Positions 16,118 to 24,920 of a stretch of 47,788 nucleotides of DNA are shown piece by piece. Made by a program: the position numbers and the translations under genes. The DNA is taken from contig ONIP01000029.1 in the NCBI GenBank assembly GCA_900317955.1, positions 1 through 47,788 of the forward strand, given 5' to 3'. The first letter of the stretch is position 1. Each line of letters starts with the position of its first letter. The DNA is from an uncultured Bacteroidales bacterium. GTDB lineage: Bacteria; Bacteroidota; Bacteroidia; Bacteroidales; P3. The notes below the pieces were generated by a model that did no database searches, was not told the origin of the DNA, and saw nothing but the letters and a program-made list of their open reading frames with translations.

Positions 16118-18478
16118 ATGAATAACGATATTCTTTCTCAACTTAACGAGTCGCAGCGTGAGGCTGCGGCATGTACTGAAGGTCCGGTGATGATAATAGC
16201 CGGAGCAGGGAGTGGCAAGACGCGTACCTTGACGTACCGCATTGCCCACCTGATAAGCACGGGTGTCGACCCGTTCAATATATTGGCGTTGACCTTTACT
16301 AACAAGGCGGCATCGGAGATGAAGGAACGCATCATGAAGCTTGTGGGTCCGGAAGCCCGCAATATATGGATGGGGACGTTCCATTCGGTGTTTGCCAGAA
16401 TATTGCGGTCGGAGGCAACCAAGATTGGATATATCAATACGTTTACGATTTACGACACAGACGACAGCAAGTCGGCCATAAAGCAGATAGTGAAGAACCT
16501 GAATCTTGACCCCAAGACGTATAGTCCGGGCTATGTAATGGGGCGAATATCGATGGCCAAGAGCAATCTGCTTTCGCCGGAGGATTATGCAGGCAACCCT
16601 GAAATACAGCAGTCGGACAAGGATTCGCACAAGCCTATGATTGCCGAGATATACAAGCTGTATAATCACAGGTTGCGTACCTCGATGGCGATGGACTTTG
16701 ACGACTTGCTGTTCAATATGAATATTCTGCTGAGGGATTTTCCCGATGTGTTGTTGAAATACCAGAAACGGTTTCAATACATTATGGTTGACGAGTATCA
16801 GGATACGAACTACTCGCAGTATTTGATAGTGAAGAAACTGGCGGCGCGTAACCAGAATATTTGTGTGGTGGGCGACGATGCACAGAGTATATACGCTTTC
16901 CGTGGGGCTAATATTCAGAATATCTTCAATTTCCGCAGAGACTACCCTAATCTGAATCTTTTCAAACTGGAACAGAATTACCGTTCGACGAAGGTGATAG
17001 TGAATGCTGCCAATTCGATTATTGCCAAGAATGTAGAGCAGATAGAGAAAGAAATTTGGACGGACAATGCTCAGGGCAACCGTATTACGTTGTTGCGGGC
17101 AATAGACGAGAAGGATGAAGGTCGGCTGATAGCCGAGTCGATACAGGAGGCGCATATAGGAGAGAATTGCGACTACAAGTCGTTTGCCATCTTGTATAGA
17201 ACCAATGTGCAGTCGCGCGCATTGGAGGAGGCGTTGCGCAGAGCAGAGATACCATACCGCATATACCAAGGGCTTTCGTTCTACGGGCGCAAGGAGATTA
17301 AGGATGTGCTGGCGTATATGCGCTTGGTGGTGAACAACTATGACGAAGAGTCGTTGCTGCGTGTGATTAACTACCCGGCAAGAGGGATAGGGCAGACGTC
17401 GTTGGACAGGGTGCGGGTGGCAGCCGCAGACAATGATATTGCCGTGTGGACGGTATTGGAGAACGTGGCATCGTTTGGGTTGGGGATAAACAGCGGAACG
17501 TTGCAGAAGATGGGAGAGTTTGTGATGATGATAAAACGTTTTACCGCGATGCTGCCGACGATGAACGCTTACGACTTGGCAAAGCAGATAGTATATAATT
17601 CGGGAATCATCACGCTGCTGCGTAACGACGACGATCCAGACAATCCGAACAGAATAGAGAACATTGAGGAGTTGCTGAACGGTGTGAAAGAGTTCTGCGA
17701 ACAAGAAGCGCAGTTTGCAGAAGAGGGAGGCGAGGAACCCACAGAAGCCGAAGGTGCTGTAGAAATACGAACATTGGACCAGTTCCTACAGCAGGTGTTG
17801 CTGTTGACTTCGGAAGACAAAGGCGATGACAAGGATGCCGACAAGGTGAGTTTGATGACAATCCATTCGGCAAAGGGTTTGGAATTCCCGTATGTGTATG
17901 TGGCGGGTTTGGAAGAGAATCTTTTCCCGTCGTTTATGTCGATCTCGTCGCGTCAGGAGTTGGAGGAGGAGAGGCGTTTGTTTTATGTTGCCGTAACGCG
18001 GGCGGAAAAGCAGTTGACGCTTTCGTATGCGATGACGAGGTACCAGTATGGGAATTCGTCGTGTCAGGAGATGAGCCGTTTCATAGAAGAGATAGACCAG
18101 AAATATTTGGAGATGCCTCAGAAGCATGCCTCGTTCCCGAAGCCGGGAGAGCTGCCTAAGGCGTTCCAAGGGGTGAAGGGGGTGAAGTGGTCGCCGGAGG
18201 CCGAGAAGGGTTTTAAACGGGACGAAAACAGTGTGCAGAAGCCTGTGCGCAAATTGGTGCCGAAAGCATCTTTGCCGAAGGGTCCCACGGCACCGAATTC
18301 AGCTGCCGACATCAACGCCATACAGGTGGGGATGCGGGTGCGCCATGCCAAATTCGGCGAAGGGAAAGTGCTAACTGTTGAAGGGAGCGGTACTGAGCGC
18401 AAGGCTACGATTTTTTTCGACAATGTTGGTCAGAAGACTATGATGCTGGTTTTTGCCAAACTGACAATATTGGAGTAG
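16118..18478 (+). CDS. pcrA: UvrD/PcrA-type superfamily 1 DNA helicase
   Basis: The 786-residue 3'-5' DNA helicase acts in repair and in clearing replication blocks. Visible motifs: Q-motif LNESQREAA, Walker A AGAGSGKT (residues 28-35), GTFHSVFARILR, Walker B VDEYQDTN (about 224-231), GDDAQSIYAFRGA, MTIHSAKGLEFPYVYVAGLEENLFPS and motif VI VAVTRAEKQL. The C-terminal tail ends in a small domain (VGMRVRHAKFGEGKVL) typical of PcrA, which binds RNA polymerase. Length is usual. The acidic insertion EEGGEEPTEAEGA around residues 532-545 is variable in relatives. Confidence 0.95.
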   Translation: MNNDILSQLNESQREAAACTEGPVMIIAGAGSGKTRTLTYRIAHLISTGVDPFNILALTFTNKAASEMKERIMKLVGPEARNIWMGTFHSVFARILRSEATKIGYINTFTIYDTDDSKSAIKQIVKNLNLDPKTYSPGYVMGRISMAKSNLLSPEDYAGNPEIQQSDKDSHKPMIAEIYKLYNHRLRTSMAMDFDDLLFNMNILLRDFPDVLLKYQKRFQYIMVDEYQDTNYSQYLIVKKLAARNQNICVVGDDAQSIYAFRGANIQNIFNFRRDYPNLNLFKLEQNYRSTKVIVNAANSIIAKNVEQIEKEIWTDNAQGNRITLLRAIDEKDEGRLIAESIQEAHIGENCDYKSFAILYRTNVQSRALEEALRRAEIPYRIYQGLSFYGRKEIKDVLAYMRLVVNNYDEESLLRVINYPARGIGQTSLDRVRVAAADNDIAVWTVLENVASFGLGINSGTLQKMGEFVMMIKRFTAMLPTMNAYDLAKQIVYNSGIITLLRNDDDPDNPNRIENIEELLNGVKEFCEQEAQFAEEGGEEPTEAEGAVEIRTLDQFLQQVLLLTSEDKGDDKDADKVSLMTIHSAKGLEFPYVYVAGLEENLFPSFMSISSRQELEEERRLFYVAVTRAEKQLTLSYAMTRYQYGNSSCQEMSRFIEEIDQKYLEMPQKHASFPKPGELPKAFQGVKGVKWSPEAEKGFKRDENSVQKPVRKLVPKASLPKGPTAPNSAADINAIQVGMRVRHAKFGEGKVLTVEGSGTERKATIFFDNVGQKTMMLVFAKLTILE

Positions 18479-18523
18479 AAAAGCTATGAGAACAGACTAT
18501 ATTATTAAAAAGAGGAAAGCACT

Positions 18524-18985
18524 ATGCGGATAGTAATACAGCGTTGCACAAGGGCATCGGTCACAATAGATGGCAGGCTTAAATCGCAGATAGGACCGGG
18601 AATGATGATATTGCTCGGGATAGAGGATGCCGACGGGGAGGAGGATATAGACTGGCTGTGCAGGAAGATAGTGTCGTTGCGAATATTTGACGATGCGGAC
18701 GGGGTGATGAATATTCCTATAACTGAAGTGTCAGACAGCGGGATACTGTTGGTGAGCCAGTTTACGCTGATGGCCAGCACCAAAAAAGGCAACCGGCCAA
18801 GTTACATTAAAGCTTCGCGTCCCGAAGTGGCCATACCGATGTATGAGAAGTTCATCGAGCGGTTGGGCAAAGAATTTGGCAAAGAGGTGCAGACCGGGGA
18901 GTTTGGAGCCAATATGCAGGTGGAGTTAGTGAACGACGGTCCGGTGACAATCGTGATGGATTCACACATGCGAGAGAAGTTCTGA
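18524..18985 (+). CDS. dtd: D-aminoacyl-tRNA deacylase
   Basis: The 153-residue enzyme hydrolyses D-amino acids (and misacylated Gly) from tRNA. The signature SQFTLMASTKKGNRPSY and the C-terminal cross-subunit loop LVNDGPVTIVMDS (Gly-cisPro type) are both present. Start MRIVIQRCTRASVTIDG is canonical. Last gene of yigZ-pcrA-dtd; it converges with yccF with only 2 bases between stops, so no dedicated terminator lies between them. Confidence 0.93.
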   Translation: MRIVIQRCTRASVTIDGRLKSQIGPGMMILLGIEDADGEEDIDWLCRKIVSLRIFDDADGVMNIPITEVSDSGILLVSQFTLMASTKKGNRPSYIKASRPEVAIPMYEKFIERLGKEFGKEVQTGEFGANMQVELVNDGPVTIVMDSHMREKF

Positions 18986-18987
18986 CC

Positions 18988-19356
18988 CTATATGATTTCT
19001 CTGCCAAAGGGGGTGAGGGCAATGCCTGCAAGTTTGAAATGTTGCCGGCCGAAGGGAATGCCGATGATGGTGATGAAGAACAGGATGCCCAGAAGGAGAT
19101 GGCTCATGGAAAGCCAGATGCCCCCGATAAGGAACCATAGTATATTCATAAATGTGTTGAGGCAGCCGGAAGGTTGGCCGGTGTTGCGTACTTCTTTGCT
19201 GAAAGGCCAAAGGGAGAGTGATGCGATTTTGAAGATTTGGAGGCCGAAAGGAATACCTATAATTGTGAGGCAGAGGGTTACGCCCGACAAAACGTAGCCG
19301 ATGGCCATCTCAAGACCTCCGAAGATAACCCAAATGATGTTGCCAATGGTTTTCAT
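18988..19356 (-). CDS. YccF domain membrane protein
   Basis: The 122-residue protein has two copies of the YccF domain: NIIWVIFGGLEMAIGYVLSG followed by CLTIIGIPFGLQIFKIASL, then NILWFLIGGIWLSMSHLLLG followed by FITIIGIPFGRQHFKLAGI. Each contributes about two membrane helices and an IIGIPFG turn. Function unknown; inner-membrane location inferred. The start overlaps the prmC stop by 4 bases, so it is translated from the same message. Last gene of rnhA-pnuC-prmC-yccF. Confidence 0.88.
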   Translation of the reverse strand: MKTIGNIIWVIFGGLEMAIGYVLSGVTLCLTIIGIPFGLQIFKIASLSLWPFSKEVRNTGQPSGCLNTFMNILWFLIGGIWLSMSHLLLGILFFITIIGIPFGRQHFKLAGIALTPFGREII

Positions 19357-20270
19357 GATAAATGTTGAGATAGGTTATTGTTGATGCGTGACGCTGTAAT
19401 GCAGCGTGGTTTATTGCGAAAATCGATATGGAGATGGGGCGATAGACCCAAGCTGTGGCACATGTCCAAAATGGGTGTGCCAAAGGATTCGTTGATTTCC
19501 AAGACCAAAGTACCGGAGGGGGAGAGGTGGGAGGTGGCGAACTCGCAGATAATGCGGTAGAACAGGAGTGGGTTGTCGTCTGGCACGAAGAGGGCTTGCG
19601 CAGGATCGTAGTCGAGTACGTTGCGGTGCATTGTGGTACGTTCGCTATCCAGAACATAGGGAGGATTGCTGATGATGAGGTCGAAGGATGGGGAGAGGGT
19701 GGAAAGCTGCTGTGGTTCAAGAATGTCCATCTCTACGAAAGAGATGTCGGTATGATTGGCTGCGGCGTTGTCGCGGGCTAAGGCCAGGGCTTGGGGCGAG
19801 AGGTCGACAGCGGTAACTTTGGCATGGGAAAAGGCGTGTTTTAATGCTATGGCTATGCAACCACTACCGGTGCAGAGGTCGAGCACTGAGTGGGGTGAGG
19901 TGTTCTGTTGATTAAGCCGGTTGATGGTCTGTTTTACAATCTCCTCGGTTTCAGGACGTGGGATGAGAACGTCGGGTGAAACGTGGATGGTGAGACCGCA
20001 AAAGTCTGTGTGACCGATGATGTGCTGGATGGGGCGAAAGTGTTTGAGGTCTTCGGCAGCCCAGTGGAAACGGAGCAGGTCGGATTGGTTTATAGTGTCG
20101 TCGCGATGCAGGAGGAAATGTGTTTTGTCCCATCCTAAAAAAGCTTCAAAGAGAAGGTAGACAAACATGCGCAGTTCTTCGTCGGGGTAGAGGCCGTGCA
20201 GTTCGGTGAGAAAATACCGTTCGATGTCGCGCACACGGTTGGATGGCATGTGCATGTTGGTGGTGTTCAT
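19353..20270 (-). CDS. prmC: Release factor N5-glutamine methyltransferase PrmC
   Basis: The 305-residue enzyme methylates the GGQ glutamine of peptide chain release factors. The N-terminal helical domain spans about residues 1-95, then the PrmC linker PDVLIPRPETEEIV, the SAM-binding VLDLCTGSGCIAIAL (129-143) and the catalytic NPPY (202-205). prfA, a common neighbour, is absent; here it sits between pnuC and yccF. An upstream alternative start (ATG 20252, MHMPSNR) is possible and changes only a few residues. Confidence 0.92.
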   Translation of the reverse strand: MNTTNMHMPSNRVRDIERYFLTELHGLYPDEELRMFVYLLFEAFLGWDKTHFLLHRDDTINQSDLLRFHWAAEDLKHFRPIQHIIGHTDFCGLTIHVSPDVLIPRPETEEIVKQTINRLNQQNTSPHSVLDLCTGSGCIAIALKHAFSHAKVTAVDLSPQALALARDNAAANHTDISFVEMDILEPQQLSTLSPSFDLIISNPPYVLDSERTTMHRNVLDYDPAQALFVPDDNPLLFYRIICEFATSHLSPSGTLVLEINESFGTPILDMCHSLGLSPHLHIDFRNKPRCITASRINNNLSQHLS

Positions 20271-20288
20271 GGAGATGGAGGAGGGCTG

Positions 20289-20867
20289 CTAAGCGTTTGG
20301 GGGCAAGGAGGATTTCTTGGTGTTGCGCCATGCTTTGACGAAGATGACAAAGCCATAGGTTGCGGTGATGAGGAAGCAGGCACTTATAAAGAGCCATTTG
20401 TAACTTCCGCCCATAATGCCGAGAGGGATATAGATGGCGTCGCAGATGAGGTAGCATATCCACGCGTTGATGTCTTTGCGCACCATGAGATAGGTGGCTA
20501 CAGCCTGAAGGGCGAAGATGGCGCAGTCGAGTGTGGGTAGGTTGGAGTGGAGGACGTGTGTGTCGAAGAAGTAGGTGGCCGCGGCTATGGCTGCAACAGC
20601 AAGGAGGGGCCATAGGGGGTTGCCCCAGCAGATGGTGCGGCGGTTGTCCTCCGATTTCTTTTTCCAGATGAACACTCCTCCGATGGAAGCGAGGATGCTG
20701 TAGACCTGAAAGGCGAAACTCATGAAATGTCTGTCGGTGAAGAAATTGTAGGACAGTATTAGTCCGGTGGCGATACTGAATATCCACGTCCAGCGGTTGC
20801 CGCGGGCGGCGAGGTAGACTGTGGTAATCTGTGCAATGGTGATAAGGATGGTGAGTATTGCGTCCAT
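20289..20867 (-). CDS. pnuC: Nicotinamide riboside transporter PnuC
   Basis: The 192-residue protein has about seven hydrophobic segments. The PnuC pattern is visible: NRWTWIFSIATGLILSYNFF near the start, and GNPLWPLL then ICYLICDAIYIPLGIMGGSYKWLF in the second half. PnuC moves nicotinamide riboside into the cell for NAD synthesis by facilitated diffusion. No NadR-type kinase lies beside it. The gap to rnhA is 5 bp, so they are co-transcribed. No riboswitch was seen upstream. Confidence 0.88.
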   Translation of the reverse strand: MDAILTILITIAQITTVYLAARGNRWTWIFSIATGLILSYNFFTDRHFMSFAFQVYSILASIGGVFIWKKKSEDNRRTICWGNPLWPLLAVAAIAAATYFFDTHVLHSNLPTLDCAIFALQAVATYLMVRKDINAWICYLICDAIYIPLGIMGGSYKWLFISACFLITATYGFVIFVKAWRNTKKSSLPPNA

Positions 20868-20872
20868 GGTGG

Positions 20873-21571
20873 TTATTTTTTGCGGTTAAAGTCGGCGGGT
20901 ATTTCACCCCAATGTTCGGTGTCCCATTTGCGTATTTCGGTAGTGTAGGAGTTGTTTTGTAGCCATGCTTCGGCACGACGGATGATGTTCCAAAGTTCGG
21001 CAGTCTGGGGAGTGAGGGGCAGTTTGGTACGACATTCTTTGCGACGTACCCAGTTGATGGCATTGACCGAGTCGCTGTACAGTATCTGGTGCATGTTGTG
21101 TCGCTTGAGGTAGGCAAGGCCGTGGACGATGCCGAGGAATTCGCCAATGTTGTTGGTGCCGACTGGAGTCTTGAAGTGGAAGAGTTGCTGTCGGGTGGCT
21201 ATGTAGACTCCTTGGTATTCCATGACACCAGGGTTGCCGCTGCAAGCAGCGTCGACGGCTAAGGCATCGAGCACAGGAGGGTTTTCGGTGCCGGGAAGAA
21301 GGGTGGTAAGTCCGTTCTCGTCGGTCGTGAGAACGGATGTTTTGTTGGAGGAAGAAGGGGTACCTGTAGTGCTTGGGGTATTGTTTTTGGCAATAGCTAT
21401 GGCCGTACTGTAGGGCATGCGCAACGCGGCTTCGGCTTCGTGCAGGCTGTTGTATGACTTATATTGTGCCTGAGCAACACCGACGACTTGTTTTTGACAG
21501 TCAGCCCAGTTGTCGTAGATTCCCGGTGTATGGCCTTGCCACACAACGTAGTATTTCTGTTTCTTTGCCAT
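20873..21571 (-). CDS. rnhA: Ribonuclease H with N-terminal hybrid-binding domain
   Basis: The 232-residue protein degrades RNA in RNA-DNA hybrids. The N-terminal viroplasmin-like hybrid-binding domain is KYYVVWQGHTPGIYDNWADC, followed by a Ser/Thr-rich linker. The catalytic domain has LAVDAACSGNPG (Asp), TNNIGEFLGIVHGL (Glu), ILYSDSVNAINWV (Asp) and a C-terminal PADFNRKK (Asp). The longer frame to ATG 21586 would start inside the -7 box (21584-21591), so ATG 21571 (MAKKQKYY) is chosen. First gene of rnhA-pnuC-prmC-yccF. Confidence 0.9.
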   Translation of the reverse strand: MAKKQKYYVVWQGHTPGIYDNWADCQKQVVGVAQAQYKSYNSLHEAEAALRMPYSTAIAIAKNNTPSTTGTPSSSNKTSVLTTDENGLTTLLPGTENPPVLDALAVDAACSGNPGVMEYQGVYIATRQQLFHFKTPVGTNNIGEFLGIVHGLAYLKRHNMHQILYSDSVNAINWVRRKECRTKLPLTPQTAELWNIIRRAEAWLQNNSYTTEIRKWDTEHWGEIPADFNRKK

Positions 21572-21583
21572 ATAAATAGAGTG

Positions 21584-21591
21584 CAAAGGTA
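21584..21591 (-). promoter_or_regulatory. -7 box of rnhA operon
   Basis: Minus-strand TACCTTTG, 12 bases before the chosen rnhA ATG, implying a very short leader. Divergent from the GIN-domain gene promoter 33 bases away. Confidence 0.55.
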
Positions 21592-21623
21592 CGAAACTTT
21601 TCTCATATATGGATTTTTATTTG

Positions 21624-21631
21624 TATCTTTG
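21624..21631 (+). promoter_or_regulatory. -7 box of GIN-domain lipoprotein gene
   Basis: TATCTTTG, 28 bases before the ATG at 21660. It excludes the ATG at 21609 as a start. Confidence 0.55.
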
Positions 21632-21659
21632 CAAATCAAATAAAAAAAAGCGTTTTTAT

Positions 21660-22424
21660 ATGAAAAGAATTTGTATTATGGCCATGGTGCTATGCTTTGT
21701 TTGCACTGCATGTGAAAAGGATTACAGCGGTTTGATTACAGCGAGCTATCCTGTTGATGGATATTATACTGATTTGGAGGTGAGTCATGCCTTTGAGGTT
21801 GTGGTGTGCGACACGGTAAGTAAGGCAATGGTGTCGGTGAGGGGAGGAGAACACAAGAATGTGATTTTTAAAGTGGAAGATGGTACATTGAAGATTGGTT
21901 TCAAGTCGACCCTGTTTAATTGGATTCACGGTCCAGCCAAGGTTTTGCTGCCTCGCAACAATGCACTTTGTGATGTGGAACTATCGGGCGCATCTTCGTT
22001 CCATGGCGATTTACAAGGCGATAAGATTGAACTGGATGTTTCTGGCGCTTCCGATTTCTACGGCAATTTACAGGGGAGAGTTGTGAATATTGACCTTTCA
22101 GGTTCGTCTGATTTTAAAGGGAATATCGACGCCGATAAGATTGAGATGGAGATAAGCGGCTCTTCGAAGGTTTCTGGTTTGGGAAGTTGTAATGAATTGT
22201 TGGATATGGAAATATCTGGATCCAGCGATGTAGATGCTTATGGGCTTGAATGCCGCAGAGTGGCTGCAAAGGTAAGTGGTTCCAGCGATGTCAAAATATC
22301 CTGCTGTGAGAGCATTATGGGTTCCCTTTCGGGTTCCAGTGACCTTTATTATAAAGCACTTTCCGGATGTAATCCCGTGGTGAACTGTAGCACCAGCGGT
22401 GGTTCGAAGGTGCATCAGCAATGA
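21660..22424 (+). CDS. Head-GIN domain lipoprotein (DUF2807)
   Basis: The 254-residue protein has a lipoprotein signal ending CFVCTAC. The first part is the head-GIN strand pattern (FEVVVCDTVSKAMVSVRGG, NVIFKVEDGTLKIGF). A right-handed beta-helix-like region of repeated turns follows: VELSGASSFHG, LDVSGASDFYG, IDLSGSSDFKG, MEISGSSKVSG, MEISGSSDVDA, AKVSGSSDVKI and GSLSGSSDLYY. These put S-G-[AS]-S-D at every coil, a hallmark of DUF2807. Location is the envelope; function unknown, possibly adhesin-like. The longer frame from 21609 overlaps the promoter, so the start is 21660. Confidence 0.85.
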   Translation: MKRICIMAMVLCFVCTACEKDYSGLITASYPVDGYYTDLEVSHAFEVVVCDTVSKAMVSVRGGEHKNVIFKVEDGTLKIGFKSTLFNWIHGPAKVLLPRNNALCDVELSGASSFHGDLQGDKIELDVSGASDFYGNLQGRVVNIDLSGSSDFKGNIDADKIEMEISGSSKVSGLGSCNELLDMEISGSSDVDAYGLECRRVAAKVSGSSDVKISCCESIMGSLSGSSDLYYKALSGCNPVVNCSTSGGSKVHQQ

Positions 22425-22436
22425 TACTTTAGGAGA

Positions 22437-22473
22437 ATAAAAAAGGTTGCGAGCAATCGCAACCTTTTTTATT
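22437..22473 (+). terminator. Bidirectional terminator between GIN gene and tsf
   Basis: AAAAGGTTGCGA (22441-22452) pairs with TCGCAACCTTTT (22457-22468) with a GCAA tetraloop, flanked by A- and T-runs. Both converging genes can use it. Confidence 0.9.
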
Positions 22474-22491
22474 GTCAGTTTGAACTTGTGA

Positions 22492-23481
22492 TTAGGCACC
22501 CAGTTCGAGACGTTTGAAACCAGTGCAGGCAAGCTCCTTGTCGGTGCTTTCGATAAACTGGCGGACGGTCATCTTGCTCTCCATGATATACTCCTGTTCG
22601 ACGAGAGTGTTCTCTTTGAAGAACTTATTCAGACGACCCATAGCAATCTGCTCGATTTGTTTCTCATTGAGGGAAGCGGCTTTCTTGGCACCTTCTTCCT
22701 CTTTGATTTTCTTGGCCATTTCGACTTGCTCCTCAGTAATCCAGCCTTTGGCGCAGTTGGAAGCCATGTGCTCTTCGCTGTCGACATGGGCGGGGTTGAT
22801 GCCGGCCTTTTTCAGGGCAGCGTCAACAGCCTTGCCAATAAGTTCCTCGCGGGTCTTCTCAGCGGCGACGGCAAGCTCTTTGTCTTTGGTCTCCTGGGGG
22901 ATGCTGTTTGCATCGAGAGCCAGGGGACGCATGGCGACAACCTGCATGGCGATGTTGTGGCCAACTTCGTCATAACCGGGCTTGGACATACCGATGACGG
23001 AAGCCATACGGTTGCCGGGGTGGATATAGGCGTAGACGGCGGGAGCCTCGATGGTCTCGAAGTGTGCCAGCTCAATCTTTTCGCCGATTTTGGCAATCTG
23101 GTCGGTGATGCAGTCGCTCACTTTGCGGCCGTTCATCTCCATGTCAAGAACCTGCTCTTTGTTGGTGAGGTGCTTTGCCATAGCGTTGTCGAGGATGCTG
23201 GTGGTGAAAGCCACGAAGTCAGCATTGGTAGCCACGAAGTCGGTCTCGCAGCTGAGCATGATAACGGCACCGTAGTTGCCGTTGCTCTTTGCCAGTACGC
23301 AGCCTTCGTTAGCGTCGCGGTCAGCGCGTTTGGCAGCCATCTTCTGGCCTTTCTGACGCAGGAAGTCGATAGCTTTCTCGAAGTCGCCGTCGCATTCAAC
23401 GAGGGCTTTCTTGCAGTCCATCATGCCGACACCGGTCAGCTGGCGCAGCTCGTTCACCTGTTTTGCTGTTATGTTTGCCAT
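22492..23481 (-). CDS. tsf: Elongation factor Ts
   Basis: The 329-residue protein exchanges GDP for GTP on EF-Tu. N-terminal UBA-like region ITAKQVNELRQLTGVGMMDCKKALVECDGDFEKAIDFLRQKG, then the TDFVATN core (CETDFVATNADFVAFT), then the coiled-coil and dimerisation region with AVAAEKTREELIGKA. Length is that of the longer Bacteroidota form, with two core repeats. Follows rpsB by 52 bp, the standard order. Confidence 0.96.
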   Translation of the reverse strand: MANITAKQVNELRQLTGVGMMDCKKALVECDGDFEKAIDFLRQKGQKMAAKRADRDANEGCVLAKSNGNYGAVIMLSCETDFVATNADFVAFTTSILDNAMAKHLTNKEQVLDMEMNGRKVSDCITDQIAKIGEKIELAHFETIEAPAVYAYIHPGNRMASVIGMSKPGYDEVGHNIAMQVVAMRPLALDANSIPQETKDKELAVAAEKTREELIGKAVDAALKKAGINPAHVDSEEHMASNCAKGWITEEQVEMAKKIKEEEGAKKAASLNEKQIEQIAMGRLNKFFKENTLVEQEYIMESKMTVRQFIESTDKELACTGFKRLELGA

Positions 23482-23533
23482 AATTGGATTTCTTTTTGTT
23501 GTTAATGATTAAACAGATTCCGTAAAAACGGGA

Positions 23534-24355
23534 TTATTCAGCCTTGGGTTCCTCTTCCTTTGCCTTGGGGGCATCGGTGCGGGGACGACGGGGACGGGTC
23601 TTCTTCTCGACGGGAGCCTCTTCTACCTGGCCTTCTTCCTTCTCCTCATTTTGGGCGTCTTTATCGAGCATGCGCTCGTTCAGACCTTCCTGGATAGCCT
23701 CCGTCATGTGTTTCAGGATGGCGGCAATCGACTTGGAAGCATCATCGTTAGCGGGGATCGGGAAATCAATAAGGTCGGGATTGCAGTTGGTGTCAACCAA
23801 TGCAAAAGTGGGGATGTTGAGACGACGAGCCTCGGCAACGGCAATGTGCTCCTTGTTAATGTCGATGACAAACAAGGCACTGGGCAGACGGGTCAAGTCT
23901 GCAATGCTACCAAGGTTCTTGTCGAGTTTGGCACGTTCACGCTGAACCTGAAGGCGCTCGCGTTTGCTGATATTGTTGAAATCCTTGTCGTGCATCAACT
24001 GGTCGAGGTTGTTCATCTTCTTCACGGCTTTGCGGATAGTGGCGAAGTTGGTGAGCATACCACCGGGCCAACGCTCGGTAACGAAAGGCATATCAACGCT
24101 TTTTGCCATTTCAGCAACGATGTCTTTGGCCTGTTTCTTGGTGGCCACAAACAGCACTTTCTTGCCGCTCTTGGCAATCTGTTTCAATGCATTGGCAGCC
24201 TCATCGGCCTTGACGATAGTCTTTTGAAGGTCAATAACGTGGATGCCGTTGTGCTCCTTGAAAATGTAAGGAGCCATTTTGGGATTCCATTTTCTCTTGA
24301 GGTGTCCAAAGTGACAACCAGCCTCAAGCAGTTCTTCGAATTTTAATTCAGTCAT
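23534..24355 (-). CDS. rpsB: 30S ribosomal protein S2
   Basis: The 273-residue S2 protein has the N-terminal LLEAGCHFGHLKRKWNPKMAPYIF, FVATKKQAKDIV, ERWPGGMLTNFATI, and DLTRLPSALFVIDINKEHIAVAEARRLNIP, all S2 signatures. The C-terminal 35 residues are a charged, low-complexity extension (EEGQVEEAPVEKKTRPRRPR) found in many Bacteroidota S2 proteins. Upstream lies a structured leader (24410-24454), and tsf follows. Confidence 0.96.
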   Translation of the reverse strand: MTELKFEELLEAGCHFGHLKRKWNPKMAPYIFKEHNGIHVIDLQKTIVKADEAANALKQIAKSGKKVLFVATKKQAKDIVAEMAKSVDMPFVTERWPGGMLTNFATIRKAVKKMNNLDQLMHDKDFNNISKRERLQVQRERAKLDKNLGSIADLTRLPSALFVIDINKEHIAVAEARRLNIPTFALVDTNCNPDLIDFPIPANDDASKSIAAILKHMTEAIQEGLNERMLDKDAQNEEKEEGQVEEAPVEKKTRPRRPRTDAPKAKEEEPKAE

Positions 24356-24396
24356 TTCTTTTTATTGTTTACTTTCCTTAATTGAACCAATTGTGG

Positions 24397-24475
24397 AGTA
24401 GTCCTTAGGGTCTGGTTTTTCGGCGGTCTTATGCTGCCGAACTGGCAACCAGACGGAGCGTCTCCCCAATTTGGA
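24397..24475 (-). promoter_or_regulatory. Structured leader upstream of rpsB
   Basis: Between rpsI and rpsB, an outer stem (24410-24417 with 24447-24454, GTCTGGTT/AACCAGAC) encloses a second stem (24419-24426 with 24434-24441, one G-T pair). A small hairpin GGAGACGCTCC lies beside it. No poly-U follows immediately, so it resembles a regulatory leader (possibly S2 autoregulation) rather than a terminator. Confidence 0.45.
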
Positions 24476-24525
24476 TTCTAAACTTTGATTGTTTTCTATT
24501 TTTAAGCGCAGGCGTTGTACAACTG

Positions 24526-24912
24526 TTAACGTTTGCTGAACTGGAAGCGCTTACGGGCCTTGGGCTGACCGGGTTTCTTACGCTCAACCATACGCGGGTC
24601 ACGCATCAGGAAACCTTCTTTCTTCAGTGCGGGTCGGTCCTCAATGTTGTTCTCGCAAAGAGCGCGGGAGATAGCCATGCGCAGAGCCTGTGCCTGACCG
24701 GTGATTCCACCGCCGTCAAGGTTAGCTTTGATGTCCCATTTGCCTTCGGCATTGGCCACCAAGAAGGGCTGGTTCACGATATACTGCAGTGGGCCAGTGG
24801 GGAAATATTCCTTATAGTCTCTATTGTTAACAACAATCTTGCCGCTACCGGGAGTCATATAAATGCGGGCAACGGAGCATTTTCTTCTACCAATGGTGTT
24901 GATTACTTCCAT
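24526..24912 (-). CDS. rpsI: 30S ribosomal protein S9
   Basis: The 128-residue protein is complete. It has NTIGRRKCSVARIYMTPGSG at the start, the GGGITGQAQALRMAISRAL core and the basic C-terminal tail KPGQPKARKRFQFSKR, whose last residues reach the P-site tRNA. Directly downstream of rplM (8 bp). Confidence 0.96.
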   Translation of the reverse strand: MEVINTIGRRKCSVARIYMTPGSGKIVVNNRDYKEYFPTGPLQYIVNQPFLVANAEGKWDIKANLDGGGITGQAQALRMAISRALCENNIEDRPALKKEGFLMRDPRMVERKKPGQPKARKRFQFSKR

Positions 24913-24920
24913 ATCTTATT

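Noticed and set aside
15977..17704. 575-codon open frame on the minus strand
   Set aside because: Antisense to pcrA, whose sense frame has all helicase motifs.
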